NCBI GenBank assembly: GCA_030036945.1
Contig: JASHSB010000028.1
Coordinates: 1-38,116, forward strand
Direction of reading: 5' to 3'
Source: Methylovirgula sp.
Lineage (GTDB): Bacteria; Pseudomonadota; Alphaproteobacteria; Rhizobiales; Beijerinckiaceae
DNA: 38,116 nt
Of this stretch, positions 18,350-27,495 are shown one piece after another (the stretch's first letter is position 1; every line of letters starts with the position of its first letter). The notes below the pieces were generated by a model, which was given only the letters and a program-made list of their open reading frames with translations, did not search any database and was not told where the DNA came from. The position numbers were made by a program, and so were the translations under genes.

Positions 18350-19891
18350 TCATCGCCTCACCTCCCAGGTCGTCGTGCCGTCCTTGTTGTCCTCCAGCGT
18401 AACTCCTATCTCTCCAAGTTCAGCGCGGATACGATCAGATTCATTAAATTTCTTGGCCTTGCGCGCTTCCAGCCGACTTAAAATCTTTTCGTTTATGGTC
18501 TCGATTTTTCCATTCAACCGGAGTGCATCGCCGGTGCGTGTAGCAGGATGCGCAAACCTAAGTCGATTACATACAAATGCTACTTCGTTCTCGAGATTCT
18601 TCGATGACTTCTGCAGTACATACAACGCCCTGGCGACCGGATAATTCTTTGGAAATAACATCATAAAAGCTTCAAACACCTCGTCCTTTGCTGCACCGTG
18701 AGAAAATGTCGGTATCACCCAACCAGTTTCGCGTTCGTTGGTTGCAAGCCCAATTAGCATCAGGGAACTTCTGAGTGCCGCTCCAGATTCGATGTGTCCG
18801 CGAGCGGCCGATGTTCGCAGTTCATAGAGTCTCGCGATTGCCTGCGGCGTATTCAGATCATCAAACAATGCTTCAATGAATTCTTTGTCGAGCTTATCCG
18901 GTGCATATTCCTCCGCCACATCGAGCAATTCAAAATAGGTATCAAAGGATTCCTCCAGGCTTCGGGCTGTCCAGTCTATCGGTTGCCGATAATGTGTGCG
19001 TAGCATGTTGAAGCGGATGACCTCGCCGGGCCAGTCTTTGAGCGCCTCGTGGATCGTCACGAAATTCCCCAGGCTCTTCGACATTTTCTCGCCTTCGACC
19101 TGGAGGAAGCCGTTGTGCAGCCAGTAATTGGCCATCGCCTCATGATGGAAGGCGCAGCAGGTCTGGGCGATCTCGTTCTCGTGGTGCGGAAAGACGAGGT
19201 CGATACCGCCGCCGTGAATGTCGAAGACTTCGCCCAGATATTCCCAGCTCATCGCCGAACATTCGAGATGCCAGCCGGGACGGCCGCGGCCCCAGGGACT
19301 TTCCCAGCCGGGCTCGTCGGGCGCCGAGGGTTTCCAGAGGACGAAATCCATCGGCCTTCTCTTGTAAGGCGCCACTTCGACGCGCGCGCCGGCGATCATT
19401 TCGTCGAGCGGGCGCCGCGACAGCTGGCCGTACTCCGGCATCGAGGGGACGTCAAAGAGAACGTGTCCTTCGGTACGATAAGCGTGGCCTGCCGCAAGCA
19501 GCCGCTCTACGATGTCGATCATCGCGGTGACATGCTCGGTGGCGCGCGGCTGCGCGGTCGGCTCGAGACAGCCGAGCGCCTGGACATCGGCCTGGAAGAT
19601 CGCGTTAGTCTCTTCCGTCAGTTCGCGAATTGAGATACCGCGCTCCGCGGCGCGCGCGTTGATCTTGTCATCGACATCGGTGATGTTGCGTACGTAAGTG
19701 ACGTGCGCGGCGCCGTAGATCTCGCGCAGCAGCCGGAACAGCACGTCGAAGATGATCAGCGGGCGCGCATTGCCGATGTGCGCGTAGTCGTAGATGGTCG
19801 GCCCGCAGACGTACATCCGCACGTTGGCGGGATCGATCGGTGCGAATTCCTCCTTCCGGCGCGTCAACGTATTATAGAGCTGCAAGGCCAT
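18350..19891 (-). CDS. cysS: Cysteinyl-tRNA synthetase
   Basis: 513 residues; charges tRNA-Cys. Class I features: zinc ligand Cys in [19 protein letters not shown] (HIGN motif, residues 38-41), [31 protein letters not shown] and [11 protein letters not shown] (KMSKS near 270). The C-terminus ends normally ([21 protein letters not shown]). AGGGAATCC precedes the ATG at 19891. Odd point: by hand count GC is about 61% at 19021-19380 but about 48% at 18421-18960, with an abrupt change near residue 290-300, and the C-terminal domain has an unusual stretch ([20 protein letters not shown]). The gene is somewhat longer than the usual ~460-480 aa. A recombinant 3' part is likely. Confidence 0.96.
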   Translation of the reverse strand: MALQLYNTLTRRKEEFAPIDPANVRMYVCGPTIYDYAHIGNARPLIIFDVLFRLLREIYGAAHVTYVRNITDVDDKINARAAERGISIRELTEETNAIFQADVQALGCLEPTAQPRATEHVTAMIDIVERLLAAGHAYRTEGHVLFDVPSMPEYGQLSRRPLDEMIAGARVEVAPYKRRPMDFVLWKPSAPDEPGWESPWGRGRPGWHLECSAMSWEYLGEVFDIHGGGIDLVFPHHENEIAQTCCAFHHEAMANYWLHNGFLQVEGEKMSKSLGNFVTIHEALKDWPGEVIRFNMLRTHYRQPIDWTARSLEESFDTYFELLDVAEEYAPDKLDKEFIEALFDDLNTPQAIARLYELRTSAARGHIESGAALRSSLMLIGLATNERETGWVIPTFSHGAAKDEVFEAFMMLFPKNYPVARALYVLQKSSKNLENEVAFVCNRLRFAHPATRTGDALRLNGKIETINEKILSRLEARKAKKFNESDRIRAELGEIGVTLEDNKDGTTTWEVRR

Positions 19892-20253
19892 GGATTCCCT
19901 CTGCCTCGAACTGGCCCTGGCGTCGGATCGGAACTCTTGAAGGAGACGAGACGGCTCAGGCCAGCGCGAAGGCTAGCCAATAATAATCCGGCTGCTGCGG
20001 ATGAAGCACGTCATCGCCCGAACATGCGCGAGAACCCGCATAGCGTCAAGCGCTTCGCGCGTTTCCGGCGCGCTCGTCCGCTTAACGCTTTCTTAGCGGC
20101 GCAAACGCACACTGCGCAGCGGATTGGACGCTGACTTCGCGGCGCGAACGCGCCGGCTCGGCGTCGTGATCTTTCCAGGTCGGATCTGAAAAGCGCTTCC
20201 AGATCAAAGGACTGCATGGGCCGGCGTGTCGCGGCAATCATTCGGGGGATGTT
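19892..20253. other. Intergenic region cysS to exported hypothetical gene
   Basis: 362 bases between divergent genes, so it should hold two promoters, but I could not identify convincing -35/-10 pairs. A hairpin GATCTG/CAGATC around AAAAGCGCTTC lies at 20183-20205, close upstream of the plus-strand gene. Open frames across this gap are shadows without ribosome sites. Confidence 0.5.
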
Positions 20254-20595
20254 ATGGCGGCCATCGCTCGCAACTATCGCAAATTCCTGCAGGTCGCTCT
20301 CGCGATCCTCGCCGGTTTCCTCGCTCTGACGGCGCTCAGGGACAAGGTATCGGCCGAGACCACGCACACGTTTATCATCCCCGTGGATGACGGGTACGGG
20401 CTGAACGATTGCATCGGAAAGGATCGATCCTGCGCCGAGGTGGTCGCCGCCGCCTGGTGCGAGGCGCACGGCTACGCTGCGCCGATCGTCTTCGGCAGCG
20501 CCCAAGATATCGTCACCGGCGCCATCGTCACCGGCACGGCGCCGCGCCCGGCGCATATCGACCCCGACTCCTTCATCGTCACCTGCAAGGAATAG
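20254..20595 (+). CDS. Small exported hypothetical protein
   Basis: 113 residues with an N-terminal hydrophobic signal or anchor (FLQVALAILAGFLALTAL) and a short mature part beginning near ETTHTFIIPVDDGYG. Three cysteines in the mature part (DCIGKDRSCAEVV, WCEAHG) plus one near the end (VTCKE) suggest two disulfides in the periplasm. The sequence resembles a small conserved Rhizobiales family without known function. GGGGGATGTT precedes the ATG. It stops one base before the ubiA stop on the opposite strand. Confidence 0.75.
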   Translation: MAAIARNYRKFLQVALAILAGFLALTALRDKVSAETTHTFIIPVDDGYGLNDCIGKDRSCAEVVAAAWCEAHGYAAPIVFGSAQDIVTGAIVTGTAPRPAHIDPDSFIVTCKE

Positions 20596-20596
20596 A

Positions 20597-21511
20597 TCAG
20601 AGTCCGAGCGCGGCGCCGGCAAGACCCGCGCAAAAGATGAGGCCGGCGTCGCGGTTGGAACGGAACAGCCGTAGCGCCAGAGCGGGATCGGCGGGGTCGA
20701 GCGTGACGATCTGCCAGAAGAAATGCGCTCCCATACCGATGAGGCCGGCGATCGCCAGCGGCCGAACGATGCCGGCGGCGAAAAGCGCCAGCCCGAGCAA
20801 CACGAACGCGGCGCCGTAAAAGGCCGCGACAGCGCGCCGGACACGGCTCCCGAAATAAAGCGCCGTCGATTTCACCCCGGCGGCCAAATCGTCGCTCGCG
20901 TCCTGCAGGGCGTAGATCGTGTCGTAGCCGATCGTCCAAACGACGGTGCCCGCACAGAGCAGCAGCGCCGGCAATGCGAGACTGCCGTAAGCCGCCGCCC
21001 AGCCGAGCAGCGCTCCGAAAGAGAAGGCGAGACCGAGCACCGCCTGCGGCCAGAAGGTAATGCGTTTCATGAACGGATAGACGGCGACGATCAGCAGCGA
21101 GGCGAGGCCGAGCGCGACCGTAAACCTGTTGAAGCAAAGCAGCACGATGAGCCCGACGAGCGCCTGAGCGACGAGAAACGCGCCGGCGGCGCGCGCTCCG
21201 ACCTGGCCGGAAGGCAGCGGTCGGGCGGCCGTCCGCCCGACCTTGGCGTCGATGTCGCGATCGACGAGGTCGTCGTAGGTGGAACCGGCGCCGCGCATCG
21301 CCACCGCGCCGAGGAAAAACAAAGCGAGATGCGCGAGATTGGGAGGCGCTCCGCGGCTGGCGCTCGCCGCGAGCGACGACCACCAGCACGGCAGCAGCAG
21401 AAGCCACCAGCCGATCGGCCGGTCGAGACGGGCAAGCTGAACGAATGGAAGAAAGGATTGTGGCGTGTGCCGCATAAAAAACGGCGAGGCGTCGGGTAGC
21501 GACGCCCTCAC
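20597..21511 (-). CDS. ubiA: 4-hydroxybenzoate octaprenyltransferase
   Basis: About 305 residues, polytopic inner-membrane prenyltransferase of ubiquinone synthesis. It has both Asp-rich motifs, GSTYDDLVDRDIDAKV and YALQDASDD, plus ARLDRPIGWWLLLLPCWWS at the N-terminus and GYDTIYA. Two starts are possible: GTG at 21511, overlapping the upstream stop as GTGA (translational coupling), or ATG at 21475. I favour the GTG because of the overlap and the N-terminal length of relatives. The longer ORF (21667) overlaps the upstream gene and is rejected. It lies beside rsmE and gshA. Confidence 0.93.
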   Translation of the reverse strand: MRASLPDASPFFMRHTPQSFLPFVQLARLDRPIGWWLLLLPCWWSSLAASASRGAPPNLAHLALFFLGAVAMRGAGSTYDDLVDRDIDAKVGRTAARPLPSGQVGARAAGAFLVAQALVGLIVLLCFNRFTVALGLASLLIVAVYPFMKRITFWPQAVLGLAFSFGALLGWAAAYGSLALPALLLCAGTVVWTIGYDTIYALQDASDDLAAGVKSTALYFGSRVRRAVAAFYGAAFVLLGLALFAAGIVRPLAIAGLIGMGAHFFWQIVTLDPADPALALRLFRSNRDAGLIFCAGLAGAALGL

Positions 21512-21942
21512 AGCGGTCCGGTCGGCAGTTTCTGCGCGGCGGCGGCGCCGGTTTCCTCGTTCTTCTTCATCTGCGCCGCGATCGCGCATGCCCGGCCTGC
21601 CACCATTTTCGAGCGATTGAGACTCATCGTAATGTTGCTGATCGCCTCGTCGGGCACCATGCACCAATCCTTGTTCTTCTGCAGATAGACGAGCAGCGCG
21701 GTTTCGGCACCGGCGAGTTCGCGCAATTTCGGGCAGGAGACGGCCGGATCGAGTTGGTGGTTCGCCGAGTTTTTGGCAAGCTTGTTCAACTGCTCGATGA
21801 TCGACTGCCGCTTTTTGGTCAGATTGCCGATATCGTCGCTACATTCGGCCGCGAACGCCGGCGAAAACGGTGCGAGCCAATACGGCAGGGCAAACGCGAC
21901 GAGCGTACATCCCGCGGCCAAAGCGGAAAGCCGGGATCTCAT
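21508..21942 (-). CDS. Exported hypothetical protein upstream of ubiA
   Basis: 144 residues from the ATG at 21942, with a signal peptide (RLSALAAGCTLVAFALPYWLAPFSPAFAAE). The mature part is mostly helical and polar, with four cysteines (ECSDDIG, VSCPKL, DWCMV, RACAIAAQMKKNEE), suggesting disulfides in the periplasm. I do not recognise a family with known function. Its stop overlaps the GTG start of ubiA by four bases, so the two are probably co-translated. The upstream extension in the ORF track overlaps the rsmE start region and is not supported. Confidence 0.75.
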   Translation of the reverse strand: MRSRLSALAAGCTLVAFALPYWLAPFSPAFAAECSDDIGNLTKKRQSIIEQLNKLAKNSANHQLDPAVSCPKLRELAGAETALLVYLQKNKDWCMVPDEAISNITMSLNRSKMVAGRACAIAAQMKKNEETGAAAAQKLPTGPL

Positions 21943-22031
21943 GACGCGATCCTCACAATCGGCTTGAATATGACCATGCGGTTTCCTAGCAAATATGCAC
22001 CGTGACGGGCAAGCCGCCCGCGGAGAGGCGC

Positions 22032-22775
22032 ATGGCACGCTACGACTTTACCGCCCGGCGGCTCTATGTCGAAGCCCCGCTCGCGGCGGACGCCCGGATA
22101 GAGCTCAATCCCGCCCAGAGCCATTATTTGCGCAACGTATTGCGTCTTTCCGATGGCGCCGAACTGCTTGTCTTCAATGGGCGCGACGGAGAATGGCGGG
22201 TTCGCATGTCGGTCGCGCCGCAGCATGCGGTGCTGACCGCGCTTAGCCAGACACGCCCGCAGGAACAAGGCGCCGATCTTCATTATCTATTCGCGCCGCT
22301 GAAACACGCGCGCCTCGATTACATGGTGCAAAAGGCCGTTGAAATGGGCGCCACGCTCCTGCAGCCGGTATGGACTTGCCGCACGCAGGCCGAGCGCGTC
22401 AACAGCGAACGCATGCGCGCCAACGCGATCGAGGCCGCCGAGCAATGTGGTATCCTGGCACTGCCGCGCGTCGTGGAACCCGAAAGGCTCGAACGTTTGT
22501 TGGCAGACTGGCCGGAAGAGCGATTGCTCGTCTTCTGCGACGAAGAAGCCGACTCCGCCGATCCCCTCACGGCGCTACGCGCGGCCGAAGCCGCTGCGCC
22601 GCTCGCCGTCCTGGTCGGTCCGGAAGGCGGATTCGATCCTTCCGAACGGGCGGCGATCCTCGCAAAGCGTCGCGTCATTCGTGTTTCGCTTGGGCCGCGA
22701 ATTTTGCGCGCCGACACCGCCGCCGTGGCAATTTTGGCATTGGTGCAGGCAGCGCTCGGCGATTGGCGGCGCTAG
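22032..22775 (+). CDS. rsmE: 16S rRNA (uracil-1498-N3)-methyltransferase
   Basis: 247 residues, SPOUT-fold methyltransferase that modifies U1498 of 16S rRNA. It has an N-terminal PUA-like part (NPAQSHYLRNVLRLSDG, FNGRDGEW) and the SPOUT motifs KAVEMGATLLQPVWTCRTQ, ERMRANAIEAAEQCGIL, VLVGPEGGFDPSE and SLGPRILRADTAAV, which form the SAM-binding knot. GGAGAGGCGC precedes the ATG at 22032; the listed start at 22002 is upstream of this site. It is divergent from the ubiA unit. Confidence 0.95.
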   Translation: MARYDFTARRLYVEAPLAADARIELNPAQSHYLRNVLRLSDGAELLVFNGRDGEWRVRMSVAPQHAVLTALSQTRPQEQGADLHYLFAPLKHARLDYMVQKAVEMGATLLQPVWTCRTQAERVNSERMRANAIEAAEQCGILALPRVVEPERLERLLADWPEERLLVFCDEEADSADPLTALRAAEAAAPLAVLVGPEGGFDPSERAAILAKRRVIRVSLGPRILRADTAAVAILALVQAALGDWRR

Positions 22776-22930
22776 CGCGGCATTCCGCGAAAGAAGTGAG
22801 CGAAGACAATCGTCGGGGAGTCGCCGCCGGCAAGATCGATTTGTTCCACGATATTGCCTCAAACGGTCCCTACGGGAAGGAAATTGCAAAGAGTGCGCCG
22901 CGCGGCGGCCGGCCGGAAATGCACGTGGAA

Positions 22931-23332
22931 ATGCGAGAAGGGTTACGGATTCGCTTGATGGAATTGCGTCTGCACCCAGCGCGCGCGAGTCGCGGTCTTA
23001 TCGGTCTGATCGGCTGCGGGCTTTTGCCTTTGAGCTTTTCGGCGTCGATCGCCGCGGAGAGGAGCCAAGCAGCCGCGCCGCTCGATGCCTGCGCCGCTTT
23101 TGGACCCGGCTTCACGTCGGAAGAAAGCGGTACGCGCTGCGTCAGAATCGGCGGCCATGTTCGCGTCGAGTGGGCGCGCGGTTATTACCGATATTACGGC
23201 TATTACGGCAGCCGGGGCGATCTTCCCGCGGCGGATCTTGCCGAGCCGCAGCATCTGCGCGTCGGCACCGACGAGCGCTACGGCTACGATCCGTTCGTTC
23301 AGCCGGCGAGCTCGAACAAGACCGCTCAATAG
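22931..23332 (+). CDS. Short exported protein with porin_2-like N-terminal signature
   Basis: About 133 residues. A signal peptide (SRGLIGLIGCGLLPLSFSASIAAE) is followed by DACAAFGPGF-x6-GTRCVRIGGHVRVEW, which matches the conserved start of alphaproteobacterial porins (C-x-GxGF-x-GTxTCIKIGGYVR). After that comes a Tyr-rich piece (RGYYRYYGYYGS) and the protein ends, with none of the remaining porin barrel. Either a decayed porin, or a small stand-alone protein using the disulfide-bonded head. The start is uncertain: in-frame ATGs occur at 22919, 22931 and 22958. Its end overlaps the gshA end by seven bases on the opposite strand. Confidence 0.65.
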   Translation: MREGLRIRLMELRLHPARASRGLIGLIGCGLLPLSFSASIAAERSQAAAPLDACAAFGPGFTSEESGTRCVRIGGHVRVEWARGYYRYYGYYGSRGDLPAADLAEPQHLRVGTDERYGYDPFVQPASSNKTAQ

Positions 23333-24699
23333 GCGCATTCGCGAAAAACCGCGTCGGCGTTGCCGGCCCAAAGCGTCTTGAATCTTTCGATCAGTATTTC
23401 GGCGTGCGTACGGCCGGCGACGACGGCGTCGAGCGGCGCGAGGTAACGCGTTTCGTCGCCTGCTGCGTCGCGTTTGGCGCGCCGGGCGAGCCCGTCGCGC
23501 GCCAGCCCCAGAACATCGCGGCCGACGTCGCGCAAGCCGCGCCCGGCGATTTTGCAATCGAGCCCGAGGCGCGGCACCGTGTCACGCAAATGCCGACGTT
23601 CGTCGGCGTTCCACGAGCGCACGATGTCGAAGGCCGCGTCGAGCGAGGAAGAGTCGTAGAAGAGACCGGCGCAGAGGGCGGGCAGCGCGGTGAGAAAGGG
23701 CAGGGCGCCGGCGTCGGCGCCGCGCATTTCGAGAAAGCGCTTGAGGCGAACTTCCGGAAAAATCGTCGTCAGATGGTTGGCCCAATCCGACAGCGTAGGA
23801 CGCTCCCCCGGCAACGCCGCGAGCCGCCCGGCGAGCAAGTCGCGGAAGCTGGTGCTGGCGACGTCGTGATAGACGTCGCCGCGCTTGACGAAATACATCG
23901 GCACGTCGAGCGCATAGTCCGCATAGCGCTCGAATCCCATGCCCGGCTCGAATGCGAAGTCGAGCATGCCGGTGCGCTGCGGATCGGTATGCCGCCAGAT
24001 CTCCGAACGCATCGAGAGATAGCCGTTGCGCTCGCCGTCGGTGAACGGCGAGTTCGCAAAAAGCGCCGTGATGAGCGGCTGGATGGCGAGCGCGACGCGC
24101 AGTTTCTTGACCATGTCGGCTTCGCCAGCGTAATCAACGCTGGTCTGCACGGTCGCGGTGCGCAACATCATGTCGAGGCCGAGGCTGCCGACCTTGGGCA
24201 TATAGTCGAACATGATTTCGTAGCGGCGCTTCGGCATTCTCGGAATTTCCTCGCGCCGCCAAGTCGGACTCATGCCGAGCCCGAGAAAGCCGATGCCGAG
24301 CGGCGCGGCGACCTTGCGCAACGCCGAAAAATGCCGGGCGAGCTCCGCTCCGGTCGCATGGATCGAATCGAGCGGCGTGCCAGAGAGCTCGAACTGACCG
24401 CCCGGCTCGAGGGAAATTGCCGCCTCGCTGGTCTCGTCGTAGAGGCCGATGATCCGGCCGCTCTCGACGGTTGCCGCCCAGCCTGTTTCCGACCGCATTC
24501 CTTCGAGGAGGGCACGAACGCCGTCGTGACCGGAACGGCCGAGATAGGGGACCGGGGCGTGGTCCGTTCCGTAGAAGGCGAATTTCTCGTGCTCGGTGCC
24601 GATCCGGAACTGGTCGGACGGTTTGGCGCCCGCTTCGAACCAAGCGACGAGCTGATCGCGCGACGTGATGGGCGTTGGATCCGAAACGTCGCGGGCCAT
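23326..24699 (-). CDS. gshA: Glutamate-cysteine ligase (GCS2 / plant-like type)
   Basis: 457 residues; first step of glutathione synthesis (ATP-dependent joining of Glu and Cys). Blocks seen: FRIGTEHEKFAF (metal-binding Glu residues), SLEPGGQFELSG, FLGLGMSPTW, MPKRRYEIMFDYMPKVG, MLRTATVQTSVDY, RSEIWRHTDPQRTGML and MRGADAG. This is the GshA type shared by alphaproteobacteria and plants. The ATG at 24699 (MARDVSDPTPIT) is chosen over the listed 24747. Glutathione made here would serve the GST at 36719 and possibly the Atm1-type exporter. The long plus-strand ORF 22339-24915 is its shadow. Confidence 0.95.
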   Translation of the reverse strand: MARDVSDPTPITSRDQLVAWFEAGAKPSDQFRIGTEHEKFAFYGTDHAPVPYLGRSGHDGVRALLEGMRSETGWAATVESGRIIGLYDETSEAAISLEPGGQFELSGTPLDSIHATGAELARHFSALRKVAAPLGIGFLGLGMSPTWRREEIPRMPKRRYEIMFDYMPKVGSLGLDMMLRTATVQTSVDYAGEADMVKKLRVALAIQPLITALFANSPFTDGERNGYLSMRSEIWRHTDPQRTGMLDFAFEPGMGFERYADYALDVPMYFVKRGDVYHDVASTSFRDLLAGRLAALPGERPTLSDWANHLTTIFPEVRLKRFLEMRGADAGALPFLTALPALCAGLFYDSSSLDAAFDIVRSWNADERRHLRDTVPRLGLDCKIAGRGLRDVGRDVLGLARDGLARRAKRDAAGDETRYLAPLDAVVAGRTHAEILIERFKTLWAGNADAVFRECAY

Positions 24700-24885
24700 A
24701 TCCGAACTTTCGTGACTTACCAGCGGGAGGCCGAGTGCGCCGTGCAAGCACCCAAGCTTTCGGCCAAACGCTCCTTCACCGGCTTTAGATTTTTCAAACG
24801 GTCCGCGAAATCGCGGGCAAGACGGCGTTCGGCAGTTGCCGGATGCCTAGATAGACATGTCGCGGGTGCGCCGCAATGGCGCGTC

Positions 24886-24910
24886 CAGCCGGCGAACCGG
24901 CTGATTTTTG
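24886..24910 (+). terminator. Rho-independent terminator upstream of the pilin gene
   Basis: CAGCCGG-CGAA-CCGGCTG (7 bp, four-base loop) followed by ATTTTTG on the plus strand is a textbook intrinsic terminator. No annotated plus-strand gene ends before it, so it either ends a short RNA made from the 24700-24885 region, where two smaller hairpins (CCGCG-AAAT-CGCGG and GCGCC-GCAAT-GGCGC) lie, or attenuates the transcript of the pilin gene starting 97 bases later. The rest of the 307-base gap between gshA and the pilin shows no gene. Confidence 0.7.
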
Positions 24911-25006
24911 TATGATTTTCATCATTAAAAACAAGTACTTGCTGGCACCGCGGTTTCTGCACCGGCGTTAACGGTTCTTGCACGCGAGTTGAGGCAAATA
25001 AGACCG

Positions 25007-25177
25007 ATGGAAGCGATTTCGACCTTGCGGCGGTTCTTGTCCGACGAACGCGCGGCGACGGCGATCGAGTACGCCATCATCGGCGGAATGATCTCGATCA
25101 TGATCGTCGTCGGCGCGCGCTCGATCGGCACGACGCTCTCTACCAAATTCAACGCCGTTTCCGCCAATCTGAGCTGA
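25007..25177 (+). CDS. Flp/Fap-type pilin
   Basis: 56 residues: a short basic head (MEAISTLRRFLSDERAATAIEY) with the Flp prepilin pattern in which a TadV/CpaA-type peptidase cleaves before the A-T-A-I-E-Y segment, then a hydrophobic helix (AIIGGMISIMIVVGARSIGTTL) and a short tail. Family role: major subunit of a tight-adherence type IVb pilus. No tad/cpa assembly genes are in the window, so it is an orphan copy here; a TadG-like remnant lies 9 kb away. The start is weakly supported by a ribosome site (GAGG well upstream). Confidence 0.88.
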   Translation: MEAISTLRRFLSDERAATAIEYAIIGGMISIMIVVGARSIGTTLSTKFNAVSANLS

Positions 25178-25191
25178 CGACGCTCGCGACC

Positions 25192-25878
25192 TTAAGGCCG
25201 CCCGCTCAGGATCTTGCCGATCGAATCCTGAAGACCCGATTGCGTGATGCTGGCCGGCAACGTGCCTGGCGCGAACAATTTCGTCAGCGCGTTGAGACCT
25301 GCGCTGAGCGACGAACCGTCGCCGGACTGCGATCTCCCGAACAAGCTTCCCAACAGCCCGCTCACCATTCCCAGAAGTCCGCCTCCGCCCGCCGCGGAAC
25401 CGAGATTGCCCTGCTGCGCCGCGCTCGCCAGTTGCCCGAGGACGTTGCCGAGGCCTTGATTGCGCAGCGAAGTCGCCAGACCGCCGAGCGCGATCGAAGC
25501 GACGACCGGCAGCATTTGCGCCAGAAGGTCGGCGCGCAGTCCCGTGACGCGCGCCGCCTGTTGGGCGATCTGCTGGACGATATGGCTCGATCCCAGAATT
25601 TGCGAGAGCGCATCGCTTCCCTTCTGCACGGCGTTCGGCGATTGCGCCGCCGCCGAATTCGAGAAGGACGCCTGGTGATCGGGATCGGCGATGGCGGAAA
25701 TGATCGAGCCGAACGCGCCGGGCTGCGCGGCGCATTTGGCGAGCCCCGCGGAAAGGGCGGGGATCAATGCCTGCACCGCCGTCTGCGCCTGATCCGGCGA
25801 AATGCCGAACCTCTGGGCAAGATTGTTGATCGCTTGGCCGCCTTGGGCGCTTTGCAGGATGTCATTCAGATTGAACAT
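25192..25878 (-). CDS. DUF937 family protein
   Basis: 228 residues, starting MFNLNDILQSAQGGQAINNLAQRFG after GGGAGGG. The pattern of a helical region built from short NLAQRFGIS...AVQALIPALSAGL units followed by a gly/ala-rich middle (AAGGGGLLGMVSGLLGSLFG) is that of DUF937 proteins, whose function is unknown. No signal peptide is evident. It is convergent with the pilin gene, with 14 bases between their ends. Confidence 0.85.
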   Translation of the reverse strand: MFNLNDILQSAQGGQAINNLAQRFGISPDQAQTAVQALIPALSAGLAKCAAQPGAFGSIISAIADPDHQASFSNSAAAQSPNAVQKGSDALSQILGSSHIVQQIAQQAARVTGLRADLLAQMLPVVASIALGGLATSLRNQGLGNVLGQLASAAQQGNLGSAAGGGGLLGMVSGLLGSLFGRSQSGDGSSLSAGLNALTKLFAPGTLPASITQSGLQDSIGKILSGRP

Positions 25879-26076
25879 CGAACCCTCCCTCGTCGTCGGC
25901 CGGTCGCCCATGCCGATACGGCATCGATCCTACGTGTTCGGCGACGATTTTGCGAGACTTTGTGCGCCGGCCGCCGGCACGCCGGCGTCGATCCGCGGAA
26001 GGGCGGCCTGCAAAGGTCCGGCAAAAACGAGCTTTTGGTGATACGGCGCGGCGGGACGGCCGCCGTCGCACCGCCG

Positions 26077-27462
26077 TCATTCCGCGGCGGCGGACAAAGA
26101 TGCCGCGCGCCACGCTTCGAGATCGGCGCTGGCGCGGGCGGCGAGCGCATGCTTCTTGGCCGCAGCTCTGTCGCCGCCGCGCCATTGTTCCGAGATTTCG
26201 AGCGGCGGGAACAGGCCGAAATTGACGTTCATCGGCTGGAACGAGCGGCCTGCGCCGAGGATATGCCCGCCGGTGATGTGGTGGAGCAGCGCGCCGACGG
26301 CCGTAGTCGGCGGCGGCGGAGCCAACGATTGCCCTTGCCGCGCCGCCGCGGCGAACTGGCCGGCGATAAGCCCGATCGCGGCGCTCTCCACATAGCCTTC
26401 GCAGCCGGTAATCTGCCCGGCAAACCGCAAACGCAGATCGGCTTTGAGCCGCAGGCGCGCGTCGAGCACTTTCGGCGAATTCATGAACGAGTTGCGGTGC
26501 AGCCCGCCGAGGCGCGCGAACTCCGCTCGTTGGAGGCCTGGAATCATATGGAAAACAGCAATTTGCGCCACGTGTTTCAACTTGGTCTGGAAGCCGACCA
26601 TGTTGAACAGTGTGCCGAGCCGGTTATCTTGGCGCAATTGGACGACGGCGTAAGGCTTGCTCTGCGGCGCGTGCGGATCGGTGAGCCCGAAAGGCTTCAT
26701 CGGACCGTGCCGGAGGGTTTCCCGGCCGCGTTCCGCCATCACTTCGATCGGCAGGCAGCCGTCGAAATAGGGTGTTGCCTCGAAAGTTTTGAATTCGATC
26801 TTATCGGCGGCGAGAAGCGCGTCCACGAAAGCTTCGTATTGGGCGCGCGTCAGCGGACAGTTGACGTAATCGGCTCCGTCGCCGGCCGGTCCGGCGCGGT
26901 CGTAGCGCGACTGCATCCACGCCTTGCCCATGTCGATCGTATCGCGGTGCACGATCGGGGCGATGGCATCGAAGAAGGCGAGGTCGTCCTCGCCGGTGAG
27001 CGTCCGGATTGCCGCCGCGAGGCCGGGCGCGGTGAGCGGACCGGTCGCGACGATGACCTCGTCCCAATCGCGGGGCGGCAAGCCGTCGATCTCGTCGCGG
27101 ACGATCTCGACCGCCGGGCAAGCCGTGAGCGTCTCGGTGACGAACTTGGCAAAGCCCGCGCGGTCGACGGCCAACGCGCCGCCGGCCGGCACTTGATGCG
27201 CGTCGGCGGCGGCGAGGATCAGCGAATTGAGCCGCCGCATCTCGCGATGCAGGATCCCGATGGCGCTCGTTTCCGGATCGTCGGCGCGGAACGAATTCGA
27301 GCAGACGAGCTCGGCGAAATCGCCAGTTTGATGCACGGGCGTAGTGCGGACCGGGCGCATCTCGTGCAGCACGACGGGCACGCCGGCCTCTGCGATCTGC
27401 CAGGCCGCTTCCGATCCGGCGAGGCCGGCGCCGATGACATGGATGGGCCGCTTCAAGGACAT
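26077..27462 (-). CDS. trmFO: Methylenetetrahydrofolate-tRNA-(uracil-54-C5)-methyltransferase
   Basis: 461 residues. TrmFO makes m5U54 in the tRNA T-loop using methylenetetrahydrofolate and FAD. The FAD dinucleotide motif [16 protein letters not shown] is at the N-terminus, followed by [43 protein letters not shown], the NCPLT block with the reactive cysteine, PFGLTDPH and [15 protein letters not shown]. It starts at ATG 27462 with AGGTGG upstream (the listed GTG at 27468 lies in that site). It follows the LOG gene by 33 bases on the same strand. Confidence 0.95.
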   Translation of the reverse strand: MSLKRPIHVIGAGLAGSEAAWQIAEAGVPVVLHEMRPVRTTPVHQTGDFAELVCSNSFRADDPETSAIGILHREMRRLNSLILAAADAHQVPAGGALAVDRAGFAKFVTETLTACPAVEIVRDEIDGLPPRDWDEVIVATGPLTAPGLAAAIRTLTGEDDLAFFDAIAPIVHRDTIDMGKAWMQSRYDRAGPAGDGADYVNCPLTRAQYEAFVDALLAADKIEFKTFEATPYFDGCLPIEVMAERGRETLRHGPMKPFGLTDPHAPQSKPYAVVQLRQDNRLGTLFNMVGFQTKLKHVAQIAVFHMIPGLQRAEFARLGGLHRNSFMNSPKVLDARLRLKADLRLRFAGQITGCEGYVESAAIGLIAGQFAAAARQGQSLAPPPPTTAVGALLHHITGGHILGAGRSFQPMNVNFGLFPPLEISEQWRGGDRAAAKKHALAARASADLEAWRAASLSAAAE

Positions 27463-27495
27463 TGCCACCTGCCAGCGTCGCGGCGGGGAGCGCCG

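Noticed and set aside
22339-24915. 858-codon plus-strand open frame
   Set aside because: Its composition is Arg/Ala-rich with no family features; it is opposite gshA and overlaps rsmE in another frame. GC-rich codon bias opens such shadow frames.
24945-24975. Sigma-54 promoter (TGGCAC-N5-TTTC) before the pilin
   Set aside because: The -12 element lacks the essential GC (TTTC instead of TTGC), so it is only a chance near match.
24960-24985. CtrA site (TTAA-N7-TTAA) before the pilin
   Set aside because: Only one half-site (GTTAACGG) is present.
15316-25177. A Tad pilus system formed by the TadG-like gene and the Flp pilin
   Set aside because: They are 9 kb apart, one is broken, and no secretion ATPase, secretin, peptidase or TadB/C gene is in the window.
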